From NCBI GenBank assembly GCA_045649025.1, contig JAZRPB010000018.1, positions 1 to 51,875 of the forward strand: a DNA stretch of 51,875 bases, given 5' to 3'. The notes under the pieces were generated by a model, which worked only from the letters and a program-made list of their open reading frames with translations, did no database searches and had not been told where the DNA came from. Source of the DNA: Ornithomonoglobus_A sp045649025. GTDB lineage: Bacteria; Bacillota; Clostridia; UBA1381. This document shows, one piece after another, positions 31,974-42,900 of the stretch. Both the position numbers and the translations under genes were made by a program. Within the stretch, counting starts at the first letter, position 1; each line of letters opens with the position of its first letter.

Positions 31974-33941
31974 GTGAATAATAACAATAATAACAAAAAC
32001 GAAAAAAAGCCGCCATCATTTTTTAAAGGGAACGGCTTTATAATATTAATAGTATCACTTGTGCTCACATTCGGTCTTAATTTTCTTATGACCTCTATGA
32101 GCAAAAAAAATTCAGAGCAAATAAGCTACAATGAATTTTTGGCAATGGTAAAAGACGGCAGGGTAGACGAGGTGGTTTTTGAAAATGACAAGATTTTAAT
32201 TTACCAAAAAGCACCGCAATCAACCCAAACCACCGAACAGACCGATAAATTTTTGGAAATGTTCGGCATTGCGGATAAAAAGACATTAGAGCAAATGAAA
32301 AACAGCACAAGAGAGCAGTTTTTAACAGGCTATATTCGTGATGAGCGTCTTTTGCAGCTGCTTGATGATAACAACATAAAATACTCCACACCAATTATTT
32401 ATTCAAATCCTATTTTGAATTTCTTTGTTTCGTGGATATTGCCGCTACTGATAATGGGGATTATTTTCTCGCTGTTATCACGTTCACTCACAAAGCATAT
32501 GGGCGGCGGCATAATGGGTGTTGGTCAGTCGAATGCAAAAATGTATAATATAGAAAATAAAACAGGCATAACCTTCAAAGACGTTGCAGGTCAGGAGGAG
32601 GCAAAAGAGTCGCTAAACGAAATTGTGGACTTTTTGCATAACCCTGCAAAATATACCCAGATTGGTGCCAAGCAGCCAAAGGGTGCACTTTTGGTTGGCC
32701 CTCCTGGAACGGGTAAAACACTTCTTGCAAAGGCAGTGGCAGGCGAGGCAAATGTGCCGTTCTTCTCGCTTTCTGGCTCGGAGTTTGTGGAGATGTTTGT
32801 GGGCGTGGGTGCAAGCAGAGTAAGAGATTTGTTTAAGCAAGCCTCCGCAAAAGCCCCCTGTATTATATTCATAGACGAAATTGATGCAATAGGTAAATCA
32901 CGAGATAACCAAATGGGCACAAACGATGAAAGAGAGCAGACACTAAACCAATTGCTTTCTGAAATGGATGGCTTTGACTCATCAAAGGGACTTGTTATTT
33001 TAGCGGCAACAAACCGTCCTGAAATATTAGATAAGGCTCTTTTAAGACCAGGCAGATTTGACCGACGCATTATTGTTGAAAAACCCGACTTAAAGGGCAG
33101 AGAGGACATTTTAAAGGTTCATGCAAAAAATGTTAAGCTTTCCAACGATATAGACCTGCACGCAATGGCTCTTGCAACAAGCGGAGCAGTGGGTGCCGAC
33201 CTTGCAAATATGGTAAACGAGGCAGCATTAAGAGCCGTAAGAATGGGCAGAGGGGTTGTTATTCAAGAAGACCTTATGGAAGCCGTTGAGGTTATTATTG
33301 CAGGTAAGGAGAAAAAAGACAGAATTTTATCTGCCAGTGAAAAGAGAATTGTTGCGTTCCACGAGGTTGGACACGCACTTGCAACCGCATTACAGAAAAA
33401 CACACAGCCTGTGCAGAAAATCACAATTGTTCCACGTACAATGGGTGCTTTGGGTTATACTATGCAAATGCCCGAAGAAGAAGAGAAGTATTTGATGTCG
33501 AAGGCAGAAATCCTCGACCAGATAACAGTATTTTTAGCAGGACGTGCCGCCGAGGAAATAGTATTTAACACACAAACAACAGGTGCTTCAAATGACATTG
33601 AAAGAGCAACAGAGCTAGCAAGAAGTATGATAACTCAATACGGTATGTCGGATAGGTTTGGTATGGCAGGCTTGGAGAGTATACAAAGCCGTTATCTTGA
33701 CGGACGTGCCGTTTCGCATTGCTCCGAGGAAACAAAAACAGCTATCGACAACGAGATTGTGAATGTTTTAAAGGAACGTTACAAAATTGCCGTGGAGCTT
33801 TTGGAGAAAAACCGAGATGCTTTAGATAAAATAGCGGAGTTTTTAATTTCAAAGGAAACAATAACAGGCGAAGAATTTATGCAGATTTTCACCGTAGGGG
33901 ACGGCGTCCCCGACGTCCCGCAAGATGTCGAGGAATTGTAA
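31974..33941 (+). CDS. ftsH: ATP-dependent zinc metalloprotease FtsH
   Basis: Membrane-bound AAA+ protease that degrades membrane and regulatory proteins. Two membrane segments (about residues 20-41 and 143-164) flank the extracytoplasmic domain. Walker A is GPPGTGKT (242-249), Walker B is CIIFIDEIDAIG, the SRH is RPGRFDRR, the zinc site is HEVGH (463-467) and the third ligand lies in GASNDIERATELA. GTG start at 31974 has CGGAGG upstream. 655 aa. The last 16 codons (from ACC GTA GGG) lie within a copy of the dispersed palindromic repeat, so the tail VGDGVPDVPQDVEEL is repeat-derived rather than a conserved FtsH end. It interrupts the carbohydrate region and has its own promoter. Confidence 0.95.
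   Translation: MNNNNNNKNEKKPPSFFKGNGFIILIVSLVLTFGLNFLMTSMSKKNSEQISYNEFLAMVKDGRVDEVVFENDKILIYQKAPQSTQTTEQTDKFLEMFGIADKKTLEQMKNSTREQFLTGYIRDERLLQLLDDNNIKYSTPIIYSNPILNFFVSWILPLLIMGIIFSLLSRSLTKHMGGGIMGVGQSNAKMYNIENKTGITFKDVAGQEEAKESLNEIVDFLHNPAKYTQIGAKQPKGALLVGPPGTGKTLLAKAVAGEANVPFFSLSGSEFVEMFVGVGASRVRDLFKQASAKAPCIIFIDEIDAIGKSRDNQMGTNDEREQTLNQLLSEMDGFDSSKGLVILAATNRPEILDKALLRPGRFDRRIIVEKPDLKGREDILKVHAKNVKLSNDIDLHAMALATSGAVGADLANMVNEAALRAVRMGRGVVIQEDLMEAVEVIIAGKEKKDRILSASEKRIVAFHEVGHALATALQKNTQPVQKITIVPRTMGALGYTMQMPEEEEKYLMSKAEILDQITVFLAGRAAEEIVFNTQTTGASNDIERATELARSMITQYGMSDRFGMAGLESIQSRYLDGRAVSHCSEETKTAIDNEIVNVLKERYKIAVELLEKNRDALDKIAEFLISKETITGEEFMQIFTVGDGVPDVPQDVEEL
33893..33937 (+). repeat. Dispersed palindromic repeat, copy 2, inside the ftsH 3' end
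   Basis: CGTAGGGG, palindrome GGGGACG-g-CGTCCCC (33897-33911), a second CGTCCC, then CGCAAGATGTCGAGGAATT. It matches copy 4 (49210-49253) almost base for base through CGAGGAAT. It encodes the end of FtsH. Confidence 0.85.
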
Positions 33942-33992
33942 AAACAAACACACAAACAAGGTAATCTGTAAAATTTGTGTTTATTCAACCAC

Positions 33993-34034
33993 CGTAGGGG
34001 AGGGTCTCTGTGGCCCTCCCGTAACCAAGGAATT
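33993..34034 (+). repeat. Dispersed palindromic repeat, copy 3
   Basis: CGTAGGGG with palindrome GGGAGGG/CCCTCCC (33998-34004 with 34014-34020), then CGTAACCAAGGAATTT. Same orientation as copy 2 and exactly 100 bases downstream. Confidence 0.8.
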
Positions 34035-34052
34035 TCAAAAAATCCCAAACAC

Positions 34053-34090
34053 AAAGAGATGCAACGTTTTCACGTTGCATCTCTTTTTTT
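34053..34090. terminator. Bidirectional terminator between ftsH and the beta-helix gene
   Basis: A 15-bp stem (34053-34067 with 34072-34086, loop TTTC) with GATGCAACGT as the GC-rich part, followed by T residues on the plus strand. It lies between convergent genes. Confidence 0.8.
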
Positions 34091-34118
34091 GTTATGTTTT
34101 ATATTACGTTATTATGCG

Positions 34119-37100
34119 TTATATATCCAATAACATTTTTCCTGTTAAAGAATTCATATCCTTATCCCAGATGTATAGCTCAAGAACTGCACCATCTTCA
34201 ATGTTTGTTAATGTTGAAGCAGGAATTGTGATTGTGTCGCCATCTGTGATTGCTACATTCTGTACGTCTACTGCAGAGCTCATTAGCTTACCGCCAACCT
34301 TAACTGCTGCAATAAAGCTTACATTTTCAATTGCTGCTGCACCCTGATTTACATAGTCAACAGTGATTGTTGCATCTGTTGCATTGTATATAGGATTGCT
34401 GAATTCATATGTTGCTATTGTGAATTCACTTGTTTTTGTGCCAAGTGAACCACCAATGTTGAATGAGTTATTTACAGCCTCAACTGACCAGTAGTATGTT
34501 GTGTTATCTTCAAGATCTGTTAACTCAACCATTGTTTCGGTTGTTGTTATTTCTGTTGCATTTGAAAGATTTGCATCCTTTGAATACTTAACTATATATT
34601 CATCGGCAACATTTACCTTTTCCCACTTAATGTATGTTGATGTGTTAAGAACAGTTGCTTTATTTGCAGGGAATACAAGGTCAAATTCCTTTTCTTCGTC
34701 TGCAATTTCATAACCCTGTGCACCAAAGGTTGTAAGCTCTGTACTAGTTGTTATAGCCTCTGTGCCTTGTGCATTCTTTAATCTGTAGTCATTATTTTCA
34801 GGGTCTTCAAAATCTGATTTTGAAAGCTCTTTACTTTCTGTATATGTGGTAGTGCTATCGCCTTGACCAAACAATTGACCAACAGCGTTAGCTGGCTTCA
34901 TATTGCTTTCAAGCATATCGTATGCCTCATAGCTGAAGTTATTTTTATATGTATTTCTTCTTATATAAGTTTTAGCTTTAATTGCATCAAACATTGTTTT
35001 AACTTTGCTGTCAAATGCATTTAGATATGCACTCTTCCAGTTTGATTCTTCTGCCTTTAGAATTCTTGCACCAAAAATCTCGTCGCTTGAGACTGTACCA
35101 TCGCCATCGACGTCGTATTTAAGATCACCTATTTCAGTTTGGTCGATAGTAGGCACGGTTTGCAATGCATACTGGAAGGTAAAAAATGTTTCGTTTGTTC
35201 TAAAGCTTCCGTCTTCTATATGAGATCTAGAACCTCTTTCATCTGCTTTAATAGCATACGGACCTGTTGAGCCTTTAGTTGGCTTTGCAGTTGATGCGTT
35301 AACTATTATGTTATCTGTAGCAGTAATGTCAGCACCGCCGCCGATATAGATACCCATTGTACCTTCTGCTTCACTGCTTGTAACAATTATGTTACCTATT
35401 GCTGTTTCGCCACTATCGATGTCATCCCAATAAATACCAGCTACTGGAAGTTCTGCCGTTAGTTCACTTCTTCCGCCTATCTGATACAAATAGTTGTTTA
35501 GTATTTTACTACCATATTCAATATGGCTTCTTCCTGAATAGATAGCACCTGCGTCTGTGGTGTCGTTAACTGCGTTAAAGATTTCGTTATGCTTAAACAA
35601 ATGATTTGTACCGCTGTATCTTATAGCAGAGTTTTTCATATTATGGAAGGTGTTATTTTTAACTACTGCACCGTCACCATCTATTGTTACTCCGGCAATA
35701 GTGTTTGCCTGATAGTCACGTGCAATATCTGAAATGTGACAGTTCTGTATAACTGTTTCAGCTGTTGTTAACGTTGATTTATCACCTGATGTTGATTCTA
35801 TACCGCCAAGACCAAGGTTATTCATAACACAACCGTCGATTGTAACTTTTGTTGCACCGCTATGTGTAATACCCCATGCACCCAAATCTTTCATTGTACA
35901 TTTTTTGATTGTGATATTGTCACCTTTAGTTATTGCAATACCGTTGCCGCTGCCTGCATTTGAGTTCTTTTCAAATGTGATTCCCTCAATAGCAAAGTTG
36001 CTTGCACCGTTTATTGTAACAAAGTTTTGTGTTAGGTTTGTGATTTCAAGTGTGTCCTTATCTGTTAGTGTGTGCGGAGGATAGTAGTACATTGTTTTTC
36101 CGTCAACATACCATTCTCCTGGTGAGTCGATTTCTTCAAGAATGTTCTTTAAGATTACTCTGCCGCCATCAGCAACACCATATGCTGTTGCTGATGCAAG
36201 CTGAATTACTGCACCATCAACTGTAGCAGCACCGCCAGCAGCTGTTTCTGGGTCATTTAACGAACCATCTGTAACGCTTGCTATTTTAGCAGAGTCAACA
36301 TACCATTCATATCTTAAATAACCGTCTATAAACACATTATCAAGGTCCCAGTTGCTTACCTTTTCATAATCAAGATCTTTGATTACAACCTTTGCATAAT
36401 CTTGTGATGACTCTTTGCTGGTTGCACCTATTATATCATTTGCAGCAATATTTGTATAACCAATATTTGGCCATCTTGAAATTTCCTGATAGTCATCATT
36501 TAGATATACACCCATTGGCTTTATTCTTCCGCCTGGCTTAAAGTTAGAAGCATAGCCTGTTACTGTGTCGTCTATCTCTGAAAGATCAACCTTAACAACC
36601 TTGTTTGCAACTGCTTCAGGAAGTCTTGCAATAATTGCACTGTCAGCGTCTGTTAGCGGAGAAATCTTATCCATGCTAATCTTTTTAGAACCAGTAAAAA
36701 CAACCTTTGCTCCTTCTTCTGCCTTATAGGTTACAGGAGCATCAGCTGTGCCGCTGTCTTCTTCTGTAAATTCTAATTGTGATGTGATGCTATATTCACC
36801 CTCACCAATTATAACGTTTGTTGCAAAGCCCTTTATTGCTTTACGTGCTTCTGCTTGCGCCTTTTGAATTGTTGCAAATGGCTTTTCCTTTGAACCGTCA
36901 CCATTTGCGTCACTTCCGTTTAAAGCAACATAAATATTGTTGGAAGATATTTTCCTTTCATATTCCTCGCCGCTTTCGGATTTAACATATAAAAGATACG
37001 ACGCATTATCGTCTAGACCGTTTATTCCAAATGTAATTTCATATGCCTTTGCTGCATCTGAATAAATAACATCTGAAAAGTTTACAGTATCTTTATACTC

Positions 37101-37328
37101 TGCTGTGGTATCTGCTGCATCAAGGTCCGCCTTTGTCTCTCCCGGATTCAGCAAGAAAACATCAACAGCTTCGTTAGCTTTATCTGTTGTACCTGTTACT
37201 GTTAAAATTCCGTTCTTGTACTGAACTGATGTTACAAGCTCGCCATCAGCAAAAACAATAGAAGCAGAAGTAAGAGTCATTGCAAGAGCAACAAGCAAGC
37301 TAATGCTTTTTTTAATGTTTCTTTTCAT
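34119..37328 (-). CDS. Exported right-handed beta-helix protein (GH141/pectate-lyase-like) with FN3 and C-terminal module
   Basis: A 1069-aa secreted protein. A signal peptide (1-27, ending SASIVFA) and a small beta domain come first. NIYVALNGSDANGDGSKEKP starts the parallel beta-helix, with FATIQKAQAEARKAI and DSGTADAPVTYKAEEGAKVV as in GH141/DUF1565-type proteins. ILEEIDSPGEWYVDGKTMYY marks the insertion domain before many short beta-helix rungs (IKKCTMKDLG, VTIDGCVMNNLG, VIQNCHISDIA). An FN3 domain lies around 905-985. The last ~90 residues form an Ig-like module ending ELYIWDKDMNSLTGKM. The likely role is cleavage or binding of a plant or host polysaccharide. RBS AAAGGAG is 8 bases upstream. 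Not more than a family-level call. Confidence 0.78.
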   Translation of the reverse strand: MKRNIKKSISLLVALAMTLTSASIVFADGELVTSVQYKNGILTVTGTTDKANEAVDVFLLNPGETKADLDAADTTAEYKDTVNFSDVIYSDAAKAYEITFGINGLDDNASYLLYVKSESGEEYERKISSNNIYVALNGSDANGDGSKEKPFATIQKAQAEARKAIKGFATNVIIGEGEYSITSQLEFTEEDSGTADAPVTYKAEEGAKVVFTGSKKISMDKISPLTDADSAIIARLPEAVANKVVKVDLSEIDDTVTGYASNFKPGGRIKPMGVYLNDDYQEISRWPNIGYTNIAANDIIGATSKESSQDYAKVVIKDLDYEKVSNWDLDNVFIDGYLRYEWYVDSAKIASVTDGSLNDPETAAGGAATVDGAVIQLASATAYGVADGGRVILKNILEEIDSPGEWYVDGKTMYYYPPHTLTDKDTLEITNLTQNFVTINGASNFAIEGITFEKNSNAGSGNGIAITKGDNITIKKCTMKDLGAWGITHSGATKVTIDGCVMNNLGLGGIESTSGDKSTLTTAETVIQNCHISDIARDYQANTIAGVTIDGDGAVVKNNTFHNMKNSAIRYSGTNHLFKHNEIFNAVNDTTDAGAIYSGRSHIEYGSKILNNYLYQIGGRSELTAELPVAGIYWDDIDSGETAIGNIIVTSSEAEGTMGIYIGGGADITATDNIIVNASTAKPTKGSTGPYAIKADERGSRSHIEDGSFRTNETFFTFQYALQTVPTIDQTEIGDLKYDVDGDGTVSSDEIFGARILKAEESNWKSAYLNAFDSKVKTMFDAIKAKTYIRRNTYKNNFSYEAYDMLESNMKPANAVGQLFGQGDSTTTYTESKELSKSDFEDPENNDYRLKNAQGTEAITTSTELTTFGAQGYEIADEEKEFDLVFPANKATVLNTSTYIKWEKVNVADEYIVKYSKDANLSNATEITTTETMVELTDLEDNTTYYWSVEAVNNSFNIGGSLGTKTSEFTIATYEFSNPIYNATDATITVDYVNQGAAAIENVSFIAAVKVGGKLMSSAVDVQNVAITDGDTITIPASTLTNIEDGAVLELYIWDKDMNSLTGKMLLDI

Positions 37329-37647
37329 TGTGTATTCTCCTTTTATTTATTTTTTTTATAGGCATTCTTGTTTTATTGTTGACTTTGCTTTTAACATACC
37401 ATATTAAAAGCATTGCCTTTACCAAAAACAAGTTTGCCAAAAATCCGTTTCATTATGTGCCGTTTTGTTCATTCCTGAATTTATTTATCCTTAATGGATG
37501 TGGCGGCCTTTTTGGGGATTTATAAATTGTGGTGTAAACAATTATTTGCACCAGTGAAACGAAATTTCTTACATTGTGGTTTGCAAAACAATTAATTCGT
37601 TTGCTGTGTTATTAATAGCCGTTTTTTACGGGTTATATTTTTATAAA
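37329..37647. other. 319-base intergenic region with a palindrome and a weak promoter
   Basis: No gene is supported. It holds GGTGTAAAC-aatta-TTTGCACC, an imperfect 22-base inverted repeat (37531-37552), about 200 bases upstream of the beta-helix gene. It also holds a possible minus-strand promoter TTGGTA-16-TATGGT about 70-95 bases before that gene. A small CCGT/ACGG hairpin lies just after the heparinase stop. A hydrophobic 65-codon plus-strand frame starting at 37328 has no RBS and is not counted. Confidence 0.45.
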
Positions 37648-39780
37648 TTATTTTATTGTAACCTTTGTTATTAATTTATGGCTTTTTGACTTTTCGCTCA
37701 ACAATTGATACTGATATACCATTCCGTCGTCTGCGTCGCAAAGCTCGTTAAATTCATTGCTTAAAGCCTTCCAGTTTTGCGGCTCTACTATAACATCATC
37801 TCTGTTATATACATTAATTCTGAAGGATATGGGCATTTCCTCGGTTAGCTCAAATTCGTCGGTTATAATGTATTCCTTTGCATTTGGAGAAATTATTGTT
37901 CTTTTGCTTAATAAAACATACTTTTTATCCCATGCATTGGTGTTATCGCTTTGCCACTCAAACACGCCGTCCTTTAGTTCGGCTTTTATTATTTCACCGC
38001 CGTAGTCTGCCCCTCTTAACTGGTTTAAACACTTTCCGTTATATACAGGCACTGCAAGCGAGTGTGATGATGAATTACCCACAACCATCATTCCTGCTGT
38101 GCCATAGCCAGCCATAATGTCGGGGATAATATCTTTGTTGTTTTCGTCGATTATAATAAATGTACCTTTATCGCTATGAGCGTGTGTGTTATTTGAAGGT
38201 CCCGACACTGTAAATATGTTTATGCCGTCACGATATGAACGTGTGTAGCCAACCGCTTTATTACAGTAAAAGTCGGGAGAAATTCTTATATTTTTCTTCT
38301 CGGGCACTATGTGTGCGGTATCACAAAGATTTCTTGTTGTTCTTGTTTCAGGTGCAAGCTCTGCAGCTCTTGCCCATCTTTCGTCGCCTGTGGCCTCATA
38401 AATTGTAAGACATATATGCTTTGAATATGGGCGTCTGTGTGAGTCGGAAACAGAGAAAGTGTTTGCTGCTTCATCAATAAGCATAATTCCGTATTGTGCA
38501 GTATTCTTTATCTGTTCACCAACAAGTTCTTTTAGAGAAATCCCTTTATATCTTGCAAGGTACCGTGCACCGTCTAGATATTTTATCATTGTATATGACC
38601 AATAGCCTGGACCCTCGTCGGTGGTGCCGTCTGCCTGAATTGAGGTTTCAAAAAACTCGTTCATTAGTCTTTGTGCTTCCTCAATCTTTTTTGCATATCT
38701 TGGATATTGCTTTGATAGCGATACCACTGCTGCCATATATCCATGCAAAAACACAAGTCCCTGATTACAGTGATATATATATTCCATTGTGTGGAAGTCG
38801 GCCTCTATTCTTGGAAGTCCCTTCATAATCAATGCGTTATATATGTAGTTTCTGCCATGCCATGTTAAAAAGTTTCCGCAAAGTGAAATTATATTTGCAA
38901 CCTGTGCACAAAATTCTGATTCGAGAAATGATCTGTGGTGCCATGTTATTCCCTGTATTGTTTCAAACTCGGTTTCCGACCACGTGCTGCAGCTTGCAAG
39001 AGAAAGTGCATATCTGCATGCCATTTTAATCATTTGGGGATTTTGCTCTATCTGTCCCACAACTGCAAGCTCAACGCCGCCAACAAACTTGATTTTGCCT
39101 CTAAAGTTTTCTGACAGATGCGTGTCTATGAAATCCTCGGGAACCATCTTCATATATTCCTCTGCCTGTGCCTTAAGCACTGCATAGTGGTCTTTTAAAT
39201 CGTCGTCTTTAACTCTTTTTCTTATTGCTTCAAGCTCTTCCTTGGATATAAGAAATTCATCATATAGTTCCATAGATGGCTCATCAGTAAAACAACCTTC
39301 CCATTCTGCATTGAATGGGTTTTTCCTTTTTGGTGTGTCGTTTAGCATGCCAATATAGTACATTGTTACGCCTGCATCGGCATCTGAATTGTTGGTAAAA
39401 ACCATCTTAAGTGAATTTGCAACAGTCTGCGTTGTACACATACTGCCATCCAAAAAGTCGTTCTTTTGACGTCCGTTTTCGTTTATAACAAGCTCGCCAT
39501 TGCAATAAACCTTGATGTTTACGTGTGTGTTTGCATTACCAAAGAAACGAAATCTTGAATATTCTGAAATATCTATGTTAAGACCTTGTGTTTCAAGTGT
39601 TACTGTGCTTTTTGGCTCAATTGTTACCGCAACAGCCTCCCACGTTTGCTTTGCTGCACCCTCGGGGGTTACAGTGTAGCGTGAAAGAAGCGAATATTTA
39701 TGATGTCCCACATAGCTTTCGCCACCGTCGAAAAACGGTTGAATTATACTTGAATATTCGTTGATTGGTAAATTAAACAT
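37648..39780 (-). CDS. Heparinase II/III-like polysaccharide lyase, cytosolic
   Basis: A 710-aa protein with an N-terminal beta-sandwich (about 1-150), a helical (alpha/alpha) toroid (about 160-480, with DEGPGYWSYTMIKYLDGARY) and the C-terminal Hepar_II_III beta domain. Conserved His residues are in NNTHAHSDKGTFIIID and SSSHSLAVPV. Lyases of this fold cut uronate-containing chains such as heparin, alginate or oligo-alginate by beta-elimination. No signal peptide is present (starts MFNLPINEYSSII), so it should act on imported oligosaccharides. RBS AAGGAAGG upstream. It lies between the two beta-helix genes, in the same direction. Confidence 0.82.
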   Translation of the reverse strand: MFNLPINEYSSIIQPFFDGGESYVGHHKYSLLSRYTVTPEGAAKQTWEAVAVTIEPKSTVTLETQGLNIDISEYSRFRFFGNANTHVNIKVYCNGELVINENGRQKNDFLDGSMCTTQTVANSLKMVFTNNSDADAGVTMYYIGMLNDTPKRKNPFNAEWEGCFTDEPSMELYDEFLISKEELEAIRKRVKDDDLKDHYAVLKAQAEEYMKMVPEDFIDTHLSENFRGKIKFVGGVELAVVGQIEQNPQMIKMACRYALSLASCSTWSETEFETIQGITWHHRSFLESEFCAQVANIISLCGNFLTWHGRNYIYNALIMKGLPRIEADFHTMEYIYHCNQGLVFLHGYMAAVVSLSKQYPRYAKKIEEAQRLMNEFFETSIQADGTTDEGPGYWSYTMIKYLDGARYLARYKGISLKELVGEQIKNTAQYGIMLIDEAANTFSVSDSHRRPYSKHICLTIYEATGDERWARAAELAPETRTTRNLCDTAHIVPEKKNIRISPDFYCNKAVGYTRSYRDGINIFTVSGPSNNTHAHSDKGTFIIIDENNKDIIPDIMAGYGTAGMMVVGNSSSHSLAVPVYNGKCLNQLRGADYGGEIIKAELKDGVFEWQSDNTNAWDKKYVLLSKRTIISPNAKEYIITDEFELTEEMPISFRINVYNRDDVIVEPQNWKALSNEFNELCDADDGMVYQYQLLSEKSKSHKLITKVTIK

Positions 39781-39871
39781 TTGTAATTACCTTCCTTTTT
39801 ATGTAACTGCAAATTGCATTATATCTGGTTTTCTAATTGTTGGAAGTTGTTTTTTAGAATGTTGTGTTTTT

Positions 39872-39914
39872 ATTCCGCCGTTGCGGGAGGGCTTTTAGCC
39901 CTCCCAAACGGAAT
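39872..39914 (-). repeat. Palindromic repeat related to the dispersed family
   Basis: Symmetric: ATTCCG, then GGGAGGGC/GCCCTCCC (39885-39892 with 39898-39905), then CGGAAT. Read on the minus strand its right half is CCCGCAACGGCGGAAT, close to the CCCGCAACCGAGGAAT of copies 1-4. It lies between the 1474-aa beta-helix gene and the heparinase gene. On the plus strand it is followed by a T run, on the minus strand not. Confidence 0.65.
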
Positions 39915-39928
39915 ATTTTTTATTGTAT

Positions 39929-42900
39929 TTATTTGGCATCTTTAGGACTTGTCAGCATATTTACTCCACCTTCTAATGGTGCAAATTCTACTGCATTTAG
40001 CCACATTTCACCCTGACCACTTGCTTCAAAGGTGATGTTTAGTCTTCCTATATAGTCGGAATCCTGGAATTGGAAGGTACCTAGTTCTACCCATCCCTTT
40101 TCACCCTTTGAAAGGTCAATGGTTGTTTCGTAATAACCGCTGTAACCGTCAAGTTTTACCTTAACGTTCGGGTCACCCTTTTCTGATGGAATATGATAGT
40201 ATGAAACTTTGTAGTTCTTACCGTTGTCTATACTTTCTCCTACCATCTTCCACGATGCTGTGTCGCCCTTTCCAACAACCTTCATAGCTGGTGTGTTGTT
40301 GAAGCCCATATTATTTGTTGATAAGAAGTTTCCTGATTTTGTGAGTGCATCTGAATCTGTATACAGAATTGTTGCATTTGAGTCGAGCTGTCTTTGGATA
40401 GCTTCACTTCTTTCAAACAACGTTGTTGGAACTTCGTCTGCCTTTGCAATCTCAATAGTTGAGTTTGCTGTTGCATTGTATACACCAAACATACCTGCTG
40501 TATAGTTAGGTTCTGTTGTATCAATGAAGTCGAATATAACTTCACCGTTAAGCTTGAAGAACATATGAATACCCTTTGTGGTTGTTATTGATGCAAATTC
40601 TATATCGTTCCACTCGCCAAACTTAAATCTACCGTCATTTGGAGCTATCTGGTAAATTGCACCCTGCTTTTGAAGCTCGAAAATGTCTGGCTTAATTAAG
40701 AAGTAGTATGAGCCTTGTGCAAAGATTGCTTTGTCTGCTGTACTAATTCTTAAACCATATGCAGCCCAGCCTTCGTCAAGAGTATCTACTCTTGTTTTAA
40801 ACTTCATAACGTTGTAATTAGAAATTACTTCATCAAATACAAAGAATGATGCTTTACCTTGTGTTGACATCTTAACAGAGTCAGCACCTCTTTCAATCTT
40901 GGCAATTGTAGAAGAATCAATAATGTCAACAGACGAATCAAGATTTACTGTTGTATAACCAACATTAATGAATTCATCAAGACCTTGCATTACTTTATTT
41001 ATATCTGTTATTGTGCTATCTAGCATTGCTTGTGTTGCATTTTCATCTTTAAGAACACTCTCTGCTTTTGCAATAGTTTCAGCAACATATTGTTTTGTGC
41101 CTGTCTTGTATTGACCAACTGCGGTACCCTCTTTAAGAGCATTCAGCGCTACTTTTGTTTGGCTTATTTTGTTTTCTAATGGTTCTGTAATCAGAATATC
41201 CTTACCTGTTGTGAACGACCATACCTTACTTTCTGTTTCACAACCAATTTGTCTTGATTTGTTAACAGCTGTAACTCTCCAATAATATGTTGTGTTAGGA
41301 GCCAGACCTTCTGGAGATACAGCTCTCATAAAGGTTTCGCCGTAGTCTGTAACTGTTTCAAAGTTCGGATCTGTTGAAATTTCCCATCTATATGCGTCTG
41401 CAGATGGTGTTTTAGTCCAGGCAAGTGTTGTTCGGCTTGGTTGTAAGCCTGTTGTTTCCTTTGCTGGTGCAAGGAGTTCAAGTACCATGTTTTCCTTTGG
41501 AAGAACAAAGTCTTTTTGAAGTCCTATTTGGTTAAGGTCAAATTCTTCACCAAGAATCTCATCGGGAAGATTATACTTCTTTCTTGCTTCGTCTGTAACA
41601 CGGAAGTCGTGATTTGCAGGGTCTACAAAGATTTCATCATAATCTTCTTCGTGAATATCTGGTAAATCTACATTGTTTAGATAAATGTAGTCTTTTCTTA
41701 CTCTGTCGTGTGCACCGTTACCCAAGGTATCAACAAACAGGTTGCCTCTGATTTCGGCGTCAAATACCATACGGTTTGCTGCCTTGATCTTGTCGAGCTG
41801 TTTACTCATTTCCGGATATTTTTCCATAAACGGTGGAGAGAATGCATCTACAAGTCCCCAACACATTTCGTTAATTAATATTGATGGAGACAGCCATTCG
41901 TCTGCTGTTCTGCTGTTTCTTGGATCATAGAAAATAGCCTCTTCACATGCAACTGTTGTGTTACCAACAAAGGTGTGAGAACCGCCCGAAATATGGTTTG
42001 CCTTACAAAGTGCCTTATTGTTTGCAAATATAATATTTCTTGAGAAGTCTTGACCTGTTTGGTTATCGTCCCAATACATTGCGTGTGATAAGTGGGTTGC
42101 TTCACTCTCTGTCATACCAACATCATGGAAGTAGTTTTCATATGCACTACAACCCCAGTCTACCCATGTTCTACCCGAGTACAATGCTCCTGCGTCGGCA
42201 GTTAATGTACAAACAGATGAGAATTCATTATGATAGAATTGGTGTCCGTTACCATTGTATCTTATTGCATTGTTTGGCATATTATGAATAATGTTGTTTC
42301 TTATGTGAACATCAACTGTTGTGTGATTAATTCTGATGCCTCCATAAGCATTTCTTCCTGTGTTGTTTACAACGTCACTGATAACTGAATTTTGAACAAC
42401 TATACCACTTGGGATAAGATTAGCTCTGTCGCCCGCTTCCTCGATACTGATACCGTCAACACCTGTGTTATAAATATGACATCCGTCAACCACATTATAA
42501 TTACCCTTAAGGAATATACCGGAGTTACCCACATTGCTTATAGTACAATCCTTAATATTAATGTATTTACAATCCTTGTCTAAAACAATACCATTACCTG
42601 AATCAAGCGTTGCATCCTTCACGTTGGGGTCTGCACCTGCCATTGTAAGCTCAAGACCCTCGAAATTAATATATTCTGCTCCGCTTACTTCAATAATATT
42701 CTGAATTCTTGCAACTGAAAGCTTATCGGTTGATGTTAAATTATGCGGCGGATACAAATACAGCATTCTTTCTTCGCTGTCTATATAATATTCGCCCGGA
42801 AGATCCAATTCCTCTATTAAGTTTACAACACTCCAACGACGCTTTGCAGCAACACCGTATGCAGTTCTGTACTTAAGACGAATCTTGTTCTCTTCAACGT

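Noticed and set aside
37328..37525. 65-codon hydrophobic plus-strand frame
   Set aside because: Starts on the reverse of another gene's start region, has no RBS, and its hydrophobicity follows from A/T-rich intergenic DNA.
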